From: Streptomyces sp. NBC_00775
GTDB lineage: Bacteria; Actinomycetota; Actinomycetes; Streptomycetales; Streptomycetaceae
Assembly: GCF_036347135.1 (NCBI RefSeq)
Contig: NZ_CP108938.1
Location: 682,001-746,000, forward strand
Direction: 5' to 3'
Length of the DNA stretch: 64,000 nt
The translations under genes and the position numbers were made by a program. The first letter of the stretch is position 1; every line of letters starts with the position of its first letter. Shown here one piece after another: positions 7,875-16,414 of the stretch. A model generated the notes under the pieces. The model was not told the DNA's origin. It ran no database searches and was given only the letters and a program-made list of their open reading frames with translations.

Positions 7875-9077
7875 CTACGGCCTGATCGTGCGGGCGATGT
7901 CCAGAGTGAGCCGCTGCCAGGGATCTCGGGGATCACGGGACGTCAGTTCGTGGATGCGCCGCAGACGGTAGCGCAGCGACTGCGCATGGAGATGCAACGC
8001 ACGGGCGGCGGCATTCGCCGAACCCGTGTCGATGTACGCGGTGAGCGCCTCCAGCAGGTGCCGCTGCCCCGCATCGATGAGCGGCCCGAGCACCAGACGC
8101 GCGATATGGTCCGGCGCGGCGACCGGATGCCCGGCGAGCAGCGCGAGGACATGGGCGTCCGCGTCCGTGAGAACACGCCCGGGCCGGTGGGCGTGGCCGG
8201 GCGCCGTGTCGAGGGCATCGGCCGCGAGGCGGTACGCGACGGCCACCCGGTCCAGACTCTCGCCGGTGATCGCACAGCCTCGCCAGGACCGCCCGCCCAG
8301 CACCGCTGCGACCCTCGCGGAGACACCGGCCGGCAGCAGCAGAACGGCACGTGAGCCGCGTACCGTCGCGAGCGAAGTGACCTCGTCGCCCGGAACGGCC
8401 AGCGCGTCGAGCAGTCCCGTCGCCGCGTCGTGCGCCATGTCGGGACGGTCCCCGCCGACCGGCTCCGCCACCAACAGGCAGTACGGGTCCGGGAGTTGGA
8501 TGCCCAGGCGGGCCGACCGGTCAGTCAGGGCGCCCACGGAGGCGTGCCGCCCGGCGATCAGGTCGTCGAGCAGCAGCCGCAGTGCCCTGTCGTGGTCCCC
8601 GGCGAGATCCTCGTCGGTGGCGGCGTACGCCGTGGCCATCTCCTCGGAGAGCGTGTCGAGGGTGGTCAGCAGCATCCGGGCGAGCGCGAAGGCGTCCGCG
8701 GCGGTGAGCCAGGGCGCGCGGGCCGCGATCTCGTCGGTGAGGACGGTCCCCGCCACGCGGTAGGCGCGCAGCACGGCCTGCACGGGCCGCCCGTCCGCCG
8801 CGCGGGCCGCCGCGATGCCCCGGAACCGCCTGAGGTCGGCCGGCCCCAGCGTGCCGTCGGTCGCCCAGAGGTGGAGCAGCCGCTCCAGCCCCCAGGCGGC
8901 GATGGCCCGTACCTCCGGCAGGCGGCTGTCGTCGAGCGCCGCGTACACCGGAACCTGTTCGTGCACGGCCGCGACGATCGCCTCCACGACACGCGGGTCG
9001 GCGACCATCTCCTGCCGGATGCGCTCTCTGATGTCTGCGGGGTTCTGTGCCGCGACCTCCACGGTCTTGTTACTCAC
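7875..9077 (-). CDS. PucR-family transcriptional regulator
   Basis: A 400-residue regulator. The C-terminal helix-turn-helix block LEALTAYIDTGSANAAARALHLHAQSLRYRLRRI (about residues 335-370) is the PucR/CdaR HTH_30 signature. The preceding GGDEF-like region and the N-terminal RsbRD-like segment fit the streptomycete form. A GTG at 9077 reading VSNKTVEVA is preferred. The frame stays open upstream to 9113, but those codons look non-coding. It diverges from the hydroxyacid oxidase gene and converges on the permease/cyclase pair, so it probably regulates one or both. Confidence 0.85.
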   Translation of the reverse strand: MSNKTVEVAAQNPADIRERIRQEMVADPRVVEAIVAAVHEQVPVYAALDDSRLPEVRAIAAWGLERLLHLWATDGTLGPADLRRFRGIAAARAADGRPVQAVLRAYRVAGTVLTDEIAARAPWLTAADAFALARMLLTTLDTLSEEMATAYAATDEDLAGDHDRALRLLLDDLIAGRHASVGALTDRSARLGIQLPDPYCLLVAEPVGGDRPDMAHDAATGLLDALAVPGDEVTSLATVRGSRAVLLLPAGVSARVAAVLGGRSWRGCAITGESLDRVAVAYRLAADALDTAPGHAHRPGRVLTDADAHVLALLAGHPVAAPDHIARLVLGPLIDAGQRHLLEALTAYIDTGSANAAARALHLHAQSLRYRLRRIHELTSRDPRDPWQRLTLDIARTIRP

Positions 9078-9190
9078 AAGGTGATAATCCCAGCCGCACG
9101 ATGTGCGCACCACAGTGGACGGACCTTGTCACAGTCGCCAGGATCGACGTCGTACAGCGCGGTCTCAGGGACGAGAGGCGGGACGTACGG

Positions 9191-10360
9191 ATGGCGAAGC
9201 ATTGGGCCGACTTCCAGTACGAGATCTATCTGAACGGAATGACGGGCGCCGTACCGCGGCTGCCCACCGATCTGACCCGGCTGGAGGAGCTCACCGAGCA
9301 GCGGCTCGGCCCCGGTCCGGTCGGCTATGTGGCGGGCAGCGCGGGCAACGGCAGCACCGCGCGGGCCAACCGGGAGGCCCTCGACCGGCGGCGGATCGTG
9401 CCGCGCATGCTGCGCGATGTGCAGCAACGCGATCTGTCCGTCGAGGTGTTGGGGCGTCCGCTGCCCGCACCGGTGGCGCTCGCTCCTGTGGGCGTGCTGT
9501 CGATCATGCACCCGGACGCGGAGTCCGCCGCCGCGCGGGCCGCCGCGGCGCAGGGTGTGCCGTACATCCTGTCCTCGGCGTCCAGCACCCCCATGGAGCA
9601 GGTCGCGGAGGCGATGGGCGACGCGGAGCGCTGGTTCCAGTTGTACTGGGCGAAGGACCGCGAGGTCACCCGGTCCTTCCTGGACCGGGCGAAGGCGGCG
9701 GGGTACACGGCGCTGCTCGTCACTCTCGACACTCCCCTGCTGGCGTGGCGGCCGCGCGACCTGGACCAGGCGTATCTGCCGTTCCTGCACGGTGTGGGCA
9801 CCGCCAACTACTTCTCGGACCCGGCGTTCCAGGCGGGCCTGGCCAAGCCGGTGCACGAGGATCCGAACGCGGCGGTGATGCACTTCGTGGGGATGTTCGC
9901 GGATCCCGGCAAGACCTGGCCGGACCTGGCCTTCCTGCGGGAGAACTGGGACGGGCCGATCGTCCTCAAGGGCGTCCTGCACCCGGACGACGCCCGCCGT
10001 GCCGCCGATGCCGGGATGGACGGCGTGGTCGTCTCCAACCACGGCGGGCGGCAGGTGGCGGGGTCGGTGGCGGCCGCCGACGCGCTGCCCCGCGTGGTCG
10101 AGGCGGCCGGTGACCGGCTGACCGTTCTCTTCGACAGCGGGATCCGCACGGGCGACGACATCTTCAAGGCGCTCGCGCTCGGCGCCGAGGCGGTGCTCGT
10201 CGGACGCCCGTACGCCTATGGGCTCGGCCTCGACGGACAGGCGGGCGTCGAGCACGTCATCCGCTGTCTGCTCGCCGAGTTCGACCTGACGCTGGCCCTG
10301 TCCGGGCACGCCCGCCCCGCCACCCTCGGCCCCGACGACCTGATCGAGGAAACCGCATGA
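9191..10360 (+). CDS. FMN-dependent alpha-hydroxyacid oxidase, lactate 2-monooxygenase-like
   Basis: A 389-residue TIM-barrel flavoenzyme of the LldD/glycolate-oxidase family. FMN and substrate motifs are visible: ALAPVGVLSIMHP, the lysine in GPIVLKGVLHPDDA, the catalytic His with Arg in VVSNHGGRQVAGS (about residues 278-290), and FDSGIRTGDDIFKALALGA with VGRPYAYGL. The length and the DTPLLAWRPRDLDQAYLPFLHG insert fit the lactate 2-monooxygenase branch. The enzyme oxidises an L-2-hydroxyacid to a 2-oxoacid or its decarboxylated product. The dehydrogenase gene begins inside its stop codon (ATGA). Confidence 0.88.
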   Translation: MAKHWADFQYEIYLNGMTGAVPRLPTDLTRLEELTEQRLGPGPVGYVAGSAGNGSTARANREALDRRRIVPRMLRDVQQRDLSVEVLGRPLPAPVALAPVGVLSIMHPDAESAAARAAAAQGVPYILSSASSTPMEQVAEAMGDAERWFQLYWAKDREVTRSFLDRAKAAGYTALLVTLDTPLLAWRPRDLDQAYLPFLHGVGTANYFSDPAFQAGLAKPVHEDPNAAVMHFVGMFADPGKTWPDLAFLRENWDGPIVLKGVLHPDDARRAADAGMDGVVVSNHGGRQVAGSVAAADALPRVVEAAGDRLTVLFDSGIRTGDDIFKALALGAEAVLVGRPYAYGLGLDGQAGVEHVIRCLLAEFDLTLALSGHARPATLGPDDLIEETA

Positions 10361-11334
10361 CCGTCACGAAGAACGTTCTGGCCGTCGTCTCGCCGCATGT
10401 CGGGGGCCGTACGGCAGGCGCGGCGCTCGCCACCGTATTCCCGGGCGAGGCCCACGTCACCGTCGTGGAGGCGACCGACGAGGACCCCGCCGCGCTGCGC
10501 GAGGCGCATGTCATCATCACGGGACTCGGCCCGGTGACCGCCGAACACATCGCCGCGGCACCGGAGTTGGAACTCATCCAGTGTGCCAGCCACGGCTTCG
10601 ACTACGTCGACCTGGACACGGCGCGCGCCAAGGGCGTGCCCGTGTGCAACATCGGCTCCAGTGGCGCCGAGAAGCAGAACGTGGCCGAGCAGACCTTCGC
10701 CCTCATGCTGGCTCTCGCCAAGCAACTGGTCCCGGCGCACACAGCGTTGGTCGACGCCGACTGGGCGCTGCCGCGGCTCCAGCGGTCCATCACCGAACTG
10801 TCCGGCAAGACCCTCGGCATCGTCGGGCTCGGACACATCGGCGAGGAGGTCGCCCAGCGCGCGGTCGCGTTCGACATGAGCATCGTGTACGCCGGTCCGC
10901 AGCCCGTCGGCGCGGAGACCGAGGCCCGGCTCGGCGGCGCCCGCCATGTCGAACTCGACGAACTCCTGCGCACCTCGGACTACATCACGCTGCACGCGCC
11001 GCTGACCGACGCGACCCGGCATCTGCTCAACGCCGAACGGCTGGCGCTCCTCAAGCCGACCGCGTTCGTGATCAACACCGCGCGGGGCGCCCTGATCGAC
11101 CAGGACGCCCTCGCGGACGCGCTGGAGGCGGGCACCCTGGCCGGAGCCGGCATCGACGTCTTCGACCCCGAACCGCCCACTCCGGCCCTGCGGTTGCTCA
11201 AGGCCCCGAACGTGGTGCTGTCACCCCATGTCGCGGGGGTCACGCGCGAGACGCTCGTCCGGATCGCGCTGGCGGCGGTCCAGAACGCCGTCGAGTTCGT
11301 GGCCGGCAAGCCGCTGCGGGATGTCGTCTCGTAG
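10357..11334 (+). CDS. D-2-hydroxyacid dehydrogenase family protein
   Basis: A 325-residue NAD-dependent dehydrogenase. The Rossmann motif reads GIVGLGHIGEEVAQRA (about residues 150-165). The catalytic Arg lies in NTARGALIDQ, the Glu in DVFDPEPP and the His in SPHVAGVT, so the Arg-Glu-His triad is complete. It overlaps the preceding oxidase by ATGA. The pair could interconvert L- and D-2-hydroxyacids through the shared 2-oxoacid, which is an inference from the coupling. Only two bases separate its stop from the convergent ricin gene. Confidence 0.88.
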   Translation: MTVTKNVLAVVSPHVGGRTAGAALATVFPGEAHVTVVEATDEDPAALREAHVIITGLGPVTAEHIAAAPELELIQCASHGFDYVDLDTARAKGVPVCNIGSSGAEKQNVAEQTFALMLALAKQLVPAHTALVDADWALPRLQRSITELSGKTLGIVGLGHIGEEVAQRAVAFDMSIVYAGPQPVGAETEARLGGARHVELDELLRTSDYITLHAPLTDATRHLLNAERLALLKPTAFVINTARGALIDQDALADALEAGTLAGAGIDVFDPEPPTPALRLLKAPNVVLSPHVAGVTRETLVRIALAAVQNAVEFVAGKPLRDVVS

Positions 11335-11336
11335 CG

Positions 11337-13229
11337 TCACAGTCCAACCCCCGTGATGACGTCGGGAAGTTGGAGGGGCAGCGGCAGCGGCAGCGCGGGC
11401 GCCGCGCTCGCGCTGCCGTTGTCGTCGCCGTCGCTGACGGCCACGGCGCGCGGTTCCTGGTAGGTCTCCGACGGAGTGGCCTCCGGCTCGACCGGCACTC
11501 CTGTCGGCTGTTCGTTCGGCGGTTCGCTCGGCACCTCGGGCGTGCCGACGACCGACGGCGGGGCACTTGTGGGCTGCGTCGAGGGGCTGGTCGTGCCCGC
11601 GATCGACAGCGACTCGGGGCCGGCCGACGACGCGTCGGTGCGCCACCGCTGGACGTCGGAGCCGTCGCGCACCTTGACGACGATGTCGGCGTCTGGATCG
11701 GTGGAGGCGGGCGCGACGGCGAGGCCGTCGTTCCAGCGGGGCAGCAACTCGCCCCGCACGGTGAGGTCGTAGCGCTCGTCCTCGCCGCCCGCCGCGCTCT
11801 TGGCGGCACAGCGGTCCAGGAACACGACACCGTTGTCAGCGTGCGAGTCGAGGCACAGCTCGGGGTTGGCGATGCTGCGCAGCAGACCGTCTTCCTCGTA
11901 CGACCACTGCTGGGTCCAGGCGGACGAGCACACCGCCAGCTTGGTCGAGGCGCCGGCCTTCGCCTTGCCGCCCCGGATGTCGAGGCACAGGTCGGCGGCG
12001 AGGTTGCGCAGCCGGGTCTGCTCGGTGGTCGTGGGGAGCCCGGCCGAGTCGGGCGGCGAGGACATGGCGGGCGGGGCCTGGGAGCCGGGTGTGGGCGACA
12101 GGGTGCGGTTGCTGCTCGCGCCGGTGGAGGCCGTGGGGTCGGCGCCGCCGTCGTCGTTCGACCACAGGCTGGTGGCGAGCACGGTGACGAGGAGGACGGC
12201 CGAGACGCCCGCCCCCGTGAGCAGGGCCTTCGGGGGCCGTTCTCCCGGCTGGGCCGTGCGGCGGTCCTGGGTGGGAATCCGGGACAGCAGGCGATGACGG
12301 CCACCGCTTCCCGGACGTCCACCGCTGCCGGGAGTTCCGTCGTTTCCCTGCCGCCTGCCGCCGAAGGGGGATCCGACCCGGGGGCGCACCGCTTGCCCCG
12401 CGCGCCCCGGGCGTGAGTCGAGATACCGCCGTGCGCCCCAGCCGAGTACCGCTTCGGCGAGCAGTACGCCCAACCCGCCCTCGAAATGGCTGAGTTGCTC
12501 GGCCGCGTGGCGGCAGTAGGGGCACTCCATCAGATGCTGTTGGACATCGGGCAGCAAGGCGCCGCCGCGGCGAATCGGTACGTCCAGCAACCGGTTGTAG
12601 AAGCCGCATTCCTTGGTCGGCGCGAGTTCCCGGTGGGCGCGTACACAGCCCTCCCGGAATTGTTCGCGGGCCTGCTCCAGAGCGGCCGACGCGCTGTCGG
12701 TATCCATGCCCGACAGACCAGCCGGTACGGATATGGGCTCGGCCTCGACCTCGGTGTGCCACAGCAGACACCGGGCGAGTCCCGGGAGGGCGTGGAAAGA
12801 GCGCTCGGCGAGCTTCCGATTTTCGGCCGTCATGGACTTGGCCACGCGCATACCGCGACCGCCCGCGGGTTTCCTCAAGTCCGGCAGAACACCGGATATC
12901 CGATCGTCCGCGGACCAGTCCTTGACGGTGTCCCTCACGGTCACGAGGAGGTGCGGCCGGAGCGCGAGACCGGAGTCGCCTTGCATGAGGCGGTCGAGCA
13001 TCTGGTGGAAGGAGGTCGCGGTGACCATGGAGGCGACGTTCGCCGAAGAAGCGAGGCAGATGACCGCATAGTCGTAGGCCGGCTGCCAGTGCCGGGCCAT
13101 CAGCAGGGCGACGGGATGGGCGGCATCGCTCTCCGGCCTGCCTCTCAGCCCGGCGGCGAGACTCTCGTCGGATTCACCGGGAACGCCACCGGGCGGATAA
13201 GGGGGACGAGGGGGGTGGGGGGTGTGCAC
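11337..13229 (-). CDS. Membrane protein: sigma-factor-like region, zinc finger, one TM, extracellular ricin lectin
   Basis: A 630-residue protein. Residues about 35-220 resemble a streptomycete sigma-70-like helical region (ARHWQPAYDYAVICLAS is the region-2-like start). A zinc-finger motif HLMECPYCRHAAEQL follows near residue 236, as in anti-sigma ZAS domains. A single transmembrane segment lies at about 336-357. Outside the membrane comes a Ser/Pro linker, a ricin-B-like lectin domain at about 400-530, and a long Pro/Thr/Glu-rich tail. The GTG at 13229 has GGAAGG ten bases upstream, while the frame upstream looks non-coding. The layout suggests envelope glycan sensing linked to transcription, but no activity is proven. 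Confidence 0.82.
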   Translation of the reverse strand: MHTPHPPRPPYPPGGVPGESDESLAAGLRGRPESDAAHPVALLMARHWQPAYDYAVICLASSANVASMVTATSFHQMLDRLMQGDSGLALRPHLLVTVRDTVKDWSADDRISGVLPDLRKPAGGRGMRVAKSMTAENRKLAERSFHALPGLARCLLWHTEVEAEPISVPAGLSGMDTDSASAALEQAREQFREGCVRAHRELAPTKECGFYNRLLDVPIRRGGALLPDVQQHLMECPYCRHAAEQLSHFEGGLGVLLAEAVLGWGARRYLDSRPGRAGQAVRPRVGSPFGGRRQGNDGTPGSGGRPGSGGRHRLLSRIPTQDRRTAQPGERPPKALLTGAGVSAVLLVTVLATSLWSNDDGGADPTASTGASSNRTLSPTPGSQAPPAMSSPPDSAGLPTTTEQTRLRNLAADLCLDIRGGKAKAGASTKLAVCSSAWTQQWSYEEDGLLRSIANPELCLDSHADNGVVFLDRCAAKSAAGGEDERYDLTVRGELLPRWNDGLAVAPASTDPDADIVVKVRDGSDVQRWRTDASSAGPESLSIAGTTSPSTQPTSAPPSVVGTPEVPSEPPNEQPTGVPVEPEATPSETYQEPRAVAVSDGDDNGSASAAPALPLPLPLQLPDVITGVGL

Positions 13230-13712
13230 AGAGCGGGTTCCTTCCAAGGTGCAAGGTGGCACACAGAAGTTCTTGTCCGCCGAAAAGGAGCCCTGATTGG
13301 TGCGTACCTTTTTGACGGAACGTCGGGAAAACGGCCGGGGCGCGAAGGCCGTACGGCGACCGTCGGCCAGGAGCCTTATCAGCTCGTCGACAGACCGGAA
13401 TAGTGAACGGCGATTCAGACCCGGCCATTGACCCAGCGCATGACGTTCACCCTCGCACAACACGCTCGTGACCAACAAGGCACTTGAGCAACATCAGCCC
13501 TATTGAAAGAAAGTCAGAAGCAGGGGCAACTCACGTGACTCGCACCAGCTTTCGATATTCCATGCGCCCCGTGTGAACCGCGCGCACGCGCCGGCGGCCC
13601 GCGCACGCTCCCGGCGCGCAGAACTCCGTAGTCCACTGGAACCGGCCCTTCTCGGAGGCCCCGCGCAGGACGGCGGCTCTCCCGCGCGAAACCGGCCGCC
13701 GGCCCCGATCCT

Positions 13713-13743
13713 CCCGCCCTCGGTCGGCGGCCCCGAGGGCGGG
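13713..13743 (-). terminator. Hairpin terminator downstream of the PLP lyase
   Basis: CCCGCCCTCGG at 13713-13723 pairs perfectly with CCGAGGGCGGG at 13733-13743 across a nine-base loop. It lies 19 bases past the stop of the minus-strand lyase. The remaining 480 bases before the ricin protein hold its promoter region and no recognised gene. Confidence 0.75.
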
Positions 13744-13761
13744 TCCGTTGCGGGCCCTCGG

Positions 13762-14784
13762 TCAGGTGGCTGTGGGCCCTTCCGTGCTGAGCAGGACGAC
13801 GGTCGAGTCGGGTTCGAGGGCGAGCCCCTGCTCGACGGCCGCCCGGATCCCCGCCAGCGATGCCGCACCGCAGGGGCCGGAGGAGACACCGAGGGCGGCG
13901 AGGTCGTGGACCGCGCGAGCGCTGTCGGCGTCGGTGACGGCGACGGCGGCGTCCAGCCCGTCGCGGAGGAAGGGCCAGGCGAGACTGGACGGGGTACCGC
14001 AATTGAGCCCCGCCATGATGGTGTCGCCGGTGGTCACGCTCATCGGCCGGCCGTGGGTGAGACTCGCCAGAACGCAGGACGCCGCTTCGGGTTCCACGGA
14101 CAGCAGACAGGGGCCGGGTGTACGGCGGCTGCGGTAGTGCGTGACGGCCGCCTGCGCGAGGGATCCCACACCGGCGGGGACGGCCACGAGATCGGGCAAC
14201 TCGACTTCCTCGGCGGCGAGTTGGGAGTCGATCTCGGCGAACAGGGTGGAGTAGCCCTCGACTATCCAGCCCGGGATCTCCTCGTAGCCGGGCCAGGCGG
14301 TGTCCTGCACCAGTACGGCGCCGGGCGCGTCCGCGACCGCGGCGGCCCGGCACACCGCCTCGTCGTACGGGCCCTCGACCCGCGTCACCCGTGCCCCTTC
14401 GGCGGCGATGGCGTCCACGGCGCCCGGCCCCACCCCGTGCGGCACGAGGACATGGGCACGCTGCTTGAGGAGACGTGCCGTACGGGCCACGGCCCGGCCG
14501 TGGTTGCCGTCGGTGGCGGTGACGAGAGTGAGCGGACCGTCGGCCGCAGCGAGGATCCGGTGGATCGCCCAGGACGCTCCGAGCACCTTGAAGGCGGGCA
14601 GTCCGAGCCGCGCCGACTCGTCCTTGACGAAGACGCGAGCGACTCCCAACTCGACGGCGAGGGCGGGCAGTTCGGTGAGCGGAGTGGGGGCGTGGCCGGG
14701 CAAAGCGGCGTGGAAGGCGCGCACTTCGTCGGGAGCGGGCTCACAGGTCCAGTCCCGCGCGGCGGGCCTCATGATCAGCGGCAT
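13762..14784 (-). CDS. Fold-type II PLP lyase, diaminopropionate ammonia-lyase / threonine dehydratase-like
   Basis: A 340-residue cytosolic enzyme of the tryptophan-synthase-beta fold. The PLP-binding lysine lies in GLPAFKVLGASWA (about residue 66). The phosphate-contacting block ATDGNHGRAVARTARLL and a glycine-rich PAGVGSLAQA near residue 200 are present. The order and the VQDTAWPGYEEIPGWIVEGY segment resemble diaminopropionate ammonia-lyase more than threonine deaminase, so release of ammonia from an amino acid is expected. The start could be the first or the fifth codon (MRPAAR); neither has a clear ribosome binding site. Confidence 0.83.
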   Translation of the reverse strand: MPLIMRPAARDWTCEPAPDEVRAFHAALPGHAPTPLTELPALAVELGVARVFVKDESARLGLPAFKVLGASWAIHRILAAADGPLTLVTATDGNHGRAVARTARLLKQRAHVLVPHGVGPGAVDAIAAEGARVTRVEGPYDEAVCRAAAVADAPGAVLVQDTAWPGYEEIPGWIVEGYSTLFAEIDSQLAAEEVELPDLVAVPAGVGSLAQAAVTHYRSRRTPGPCLLSVEPEAASCVLASLTHGRPMSVTTGDTIMAGLNCGTPSSLAWPFLRDGLDAAVAVTDADSARAVHDLAALGVSSGPCGAASLAGIRAAVEQGLALEPDSTVVLLSTEGPTAT

Positions 14785-14820
14785 ACGGCCATAGTGCCGC
14801 CCGTCGGCCGCGGATCCCGT

Positions 14821-14872
14821 GCGCCGGCCTGAGATTCAGGTGTACGGATTCCCGGGCGCCGGCCTGAGATTC
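14821..14872. repeat. Short direct repeat upstream of the lyase
   Basis: GCGCCGGCCTGAGATTC occurs at 14821-14837 and again at 14856-14872, a period of 35 bases. A degraded third copy may follow. The two copies lie 37 to 88 bases upstream of the lyase start and could be regulator sites or a minor duplication. Confidence 0.6.
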
Positions 14873-14943
14873 CGGCGTATGGATGCCCGAGCGCCGCCAC
14901 CGCGCAACGGCCCCGCCACCCCCGAGATTCCCGTCCGCCGGGT

Positions 14944-15321
14944 TCAGATCTGCCAGGATCGCAGTCGGTCGGCCGCTCCGTAGACATCCGTCTTGCCGGA
15001 GATCAGATCGCGGGCGAGGTCGACCAGGGCTCCGTACGGCGGGTCGATGCCGACGCCGCTGACGAACATGTACGCGACCGCCGCCGAGCAGGCGAAGCGG
15101 GCGTTGGCGGCCGGTAAGGGCTTCAGCAGGGCAAGGGTGTGCAGCAGCGCGGCGGCGCGCCAGGCCGGGTCGGAGTCGACGCCGAGGCGGGGCGGGTCGA
15201 CGCGGTGGCGGGCCACGGCCGCGACCAGTGCCGAGAAGTCGTTGACCGTGGGCTGGTCGGGCAGTACTTCTTCGTGGCGCTGGAGCAGCCAGGGCACGTC
15301 GATATGGATGACGGGAGCCAT
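14944..15321 (-). CDS. Fic/Doc-like toxin component with degenerate Fic motif
   Basis: A 125-residue protein with the helical layout of Doc. The Fic-loop position reads KPLPAANARFACSAAVAYM, where classical Doc has H-x-F-x-x-A-N-K-R. The AN-R part is kept but the catalytic His is replaced by Lys. Doc modifies EF-Tu through that His, so this protein may have a changed chemistry or be inactive. Its ATG follows the antitoxin stop by three bases, a typical toxin-antitoxin operon order. The opening MAPVIHIDVPWLLQRHEEVL matches streptomycete Fic-type toxins. Confidence 0.75.
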   Translation of the reverse strand: MAPVIHIDVPWLLQRHEEVLPDQPTVNDFSALVAAVARHRVDPPRLGVDSDPAWRAAALLHTLALLKPLPAANARFACSAAVAYMFVSGVGIDPPYGALVDLARDLISGKTDVYGAADRLRSWQI

Positions 15322-15324
15322 CGG

Positions 15325-15570
15325 TCAGGCGACCCGCCCCTCGCCCTTCGCGGATGGTTCGTCCTCGGGGAAGGCGGCGGCGAATTCGTCCGCGTGCGCG
15401 GCGAAGAACCGGCGGAACACCTCCGCGCCTTCCTGCAGCGCCCGGTGCCGCACGATGTCGGCCGCGGCGGCCTCCCGCACCAGGGCTTTCATCGACGTAC
15501 CGCGCTCCTTGGCTATCTGCCGCAGGTCCTCTAGCTCGCGGTCACTGAACTCCACGTTGAGAGCTGGCAT
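15325..15570 (-). CDS. Ribbon-helix-helix antitoxin
   Basis: An 81-residue protein. Residues 3-35 (LNVEFSDRELEDLRQIAKER, then TSMKALVREAAA) form the beta-strand and two helices of an RHH DNA-binding domain. The C-terminal half is acidic and aromatic, as expected for the part that neutralises a partner toxin. It is the first gene of a two-gene operon with the Fic/Doc-like protein and probably represses its own promoter. Confidence 0.82.
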   Translation of the reverse strand: MPALNVEFSDRELEDLRQIAKERGTSMKALVREAAAADIVRHRALQEGAEVFRRFFAAHADEFAAAFPEDEPSAKGEGRVA

Positions 15571-15648
15571 GACCTCACGGTACCGCTCGGGTACTTACTC
15601 GTAAATACCAGCAGGTCAGCACCCACGCACTGCGGTACCTGGACCGGT

Positions 15649-15753
15649 TCAACGCGGCTGGGCGCGCGCGGCCTCGGTCAGCGAGAGCTTCGCCCCGCGC
15701 GGCTGGAGGTCCTCGGCGAGCCGGGCGAACAGCTGGTCGGCGTCGTCGGCCAT
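15649..15753 (-). CDS. Possible 34-residue protein coupled to the TIGR03086 gene
   Basis: A short frame reading MADDADQLFARLAEDL and ending ARAQPR starts inside the stop codon of the upstream gene (TGATG). The coupling and the charged helical content make translation plausible. No family is recognised and it may be a remnant. Confidence 0.35.
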   Translation of the reverse strand: MADDADQLFARLAEDLQPRGAKLSLTEAARAQPR

Positions 15754-16325
15754 CAGACGGCCTTCCGCCCGGTGAAGGCCAGCAGACGCTCCAGCGGCGT
15801 GGCGTCGGCGGCGGGCTCGACAGCCGGCCCGAAGGATCCGTTCGCCCGGGCGCCGTCGGCGATCTGTCCGACAACGTCCGTCACGGTGGCGATCACGTCG
15901 TCGTCGGCCGTGAACGGCTGCCCGGTGGCGGTGGCCAGGTCCCAGCCGTGCACGGTCAGTTCCATGATGGTGATCAACCCGGCGAGCTGCGCGGGGAAGG
16001 TGCGCGACGCGAAGGGTGTCTCGCCCTCCCAGGCTCCCGGCTCGGCCCACGCGGCGGCGAGCCGCTCGACGAGCGGCGGGAAGGCCACCCAGGGTGCCTC
16101 GGTCAGGGTCATCGGGGCGTCGGCGGGGAGCGGCTTCTTCGCGGCGGCGTACGCGCCCGTCACGAGTGCGCCGAGCAGGTGCTCGCTGAGCCGATGGACA
16201 TCGAAGTCGGGGCAGGGCGTGGGGAGTTCACGCTTGCCGGTGAGGGCGGGCTGCTGGGTGTACGCCTGGAGGTTGCGGGCGGCGCGGGCCAGCTGGTCGG
16301 CGAGCTCTGCGGGGGTGGTGTTCAT
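15753..16325 (-). CDS. TIGR03086-family DinB-like metal-binding protein
   Basis: A 190-residue four-helix-bundle protein related to the N-terminal domain of mycothiol-dependent maleylpyruvate isomerase. The blocks LPTPCPDFDVHRLSEHLLG (about residues 34-52) and MELTVHGWDLATATG (about 123-137) carry the three metal-ligand histidines. Family members are thought to act in mycothiol-linked chemistry, but functions are rarely known. It follows the SRPBCC gene on the minus strand at about 90 bases and probably shares its promoter. Confidence 0.85.
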   Translation of the reverse strand: MNTTPAELADQLARAARNLQAYTQQPALTGKRELPTPCPDFDVHRLSEHLLGALVTGAYAAAKKPLPADAPMTLTEAPWVAFPPLVERLAAAWAEPGAWEGETPFASRTFPAQLAGLITIMELTVHGWDLATATGQPFTADDDVIATVTDVVGQIADGARANGSFGPAVEPAADATPLERLLAFTGRKAV

Positions 16326-16414
16326 GATGTGCTCCGATTCAAGAGGGGTCGCGCACCCGGGAGGGGATGCGGCCGGTCGGGGACGGAAGGTGCTTCAGCA
16401 GGTACTGACTCGAC

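Noticed and set aside
9127..9151. TGTCACA followed by CGTC upstream of the hydroxyacid oxidase gene
   Set aside because: The spacer is only 14 bases, whereas the three accepted ECF41 sites have 16 or 17, and the downstream gene is not a typical ECF41 target.
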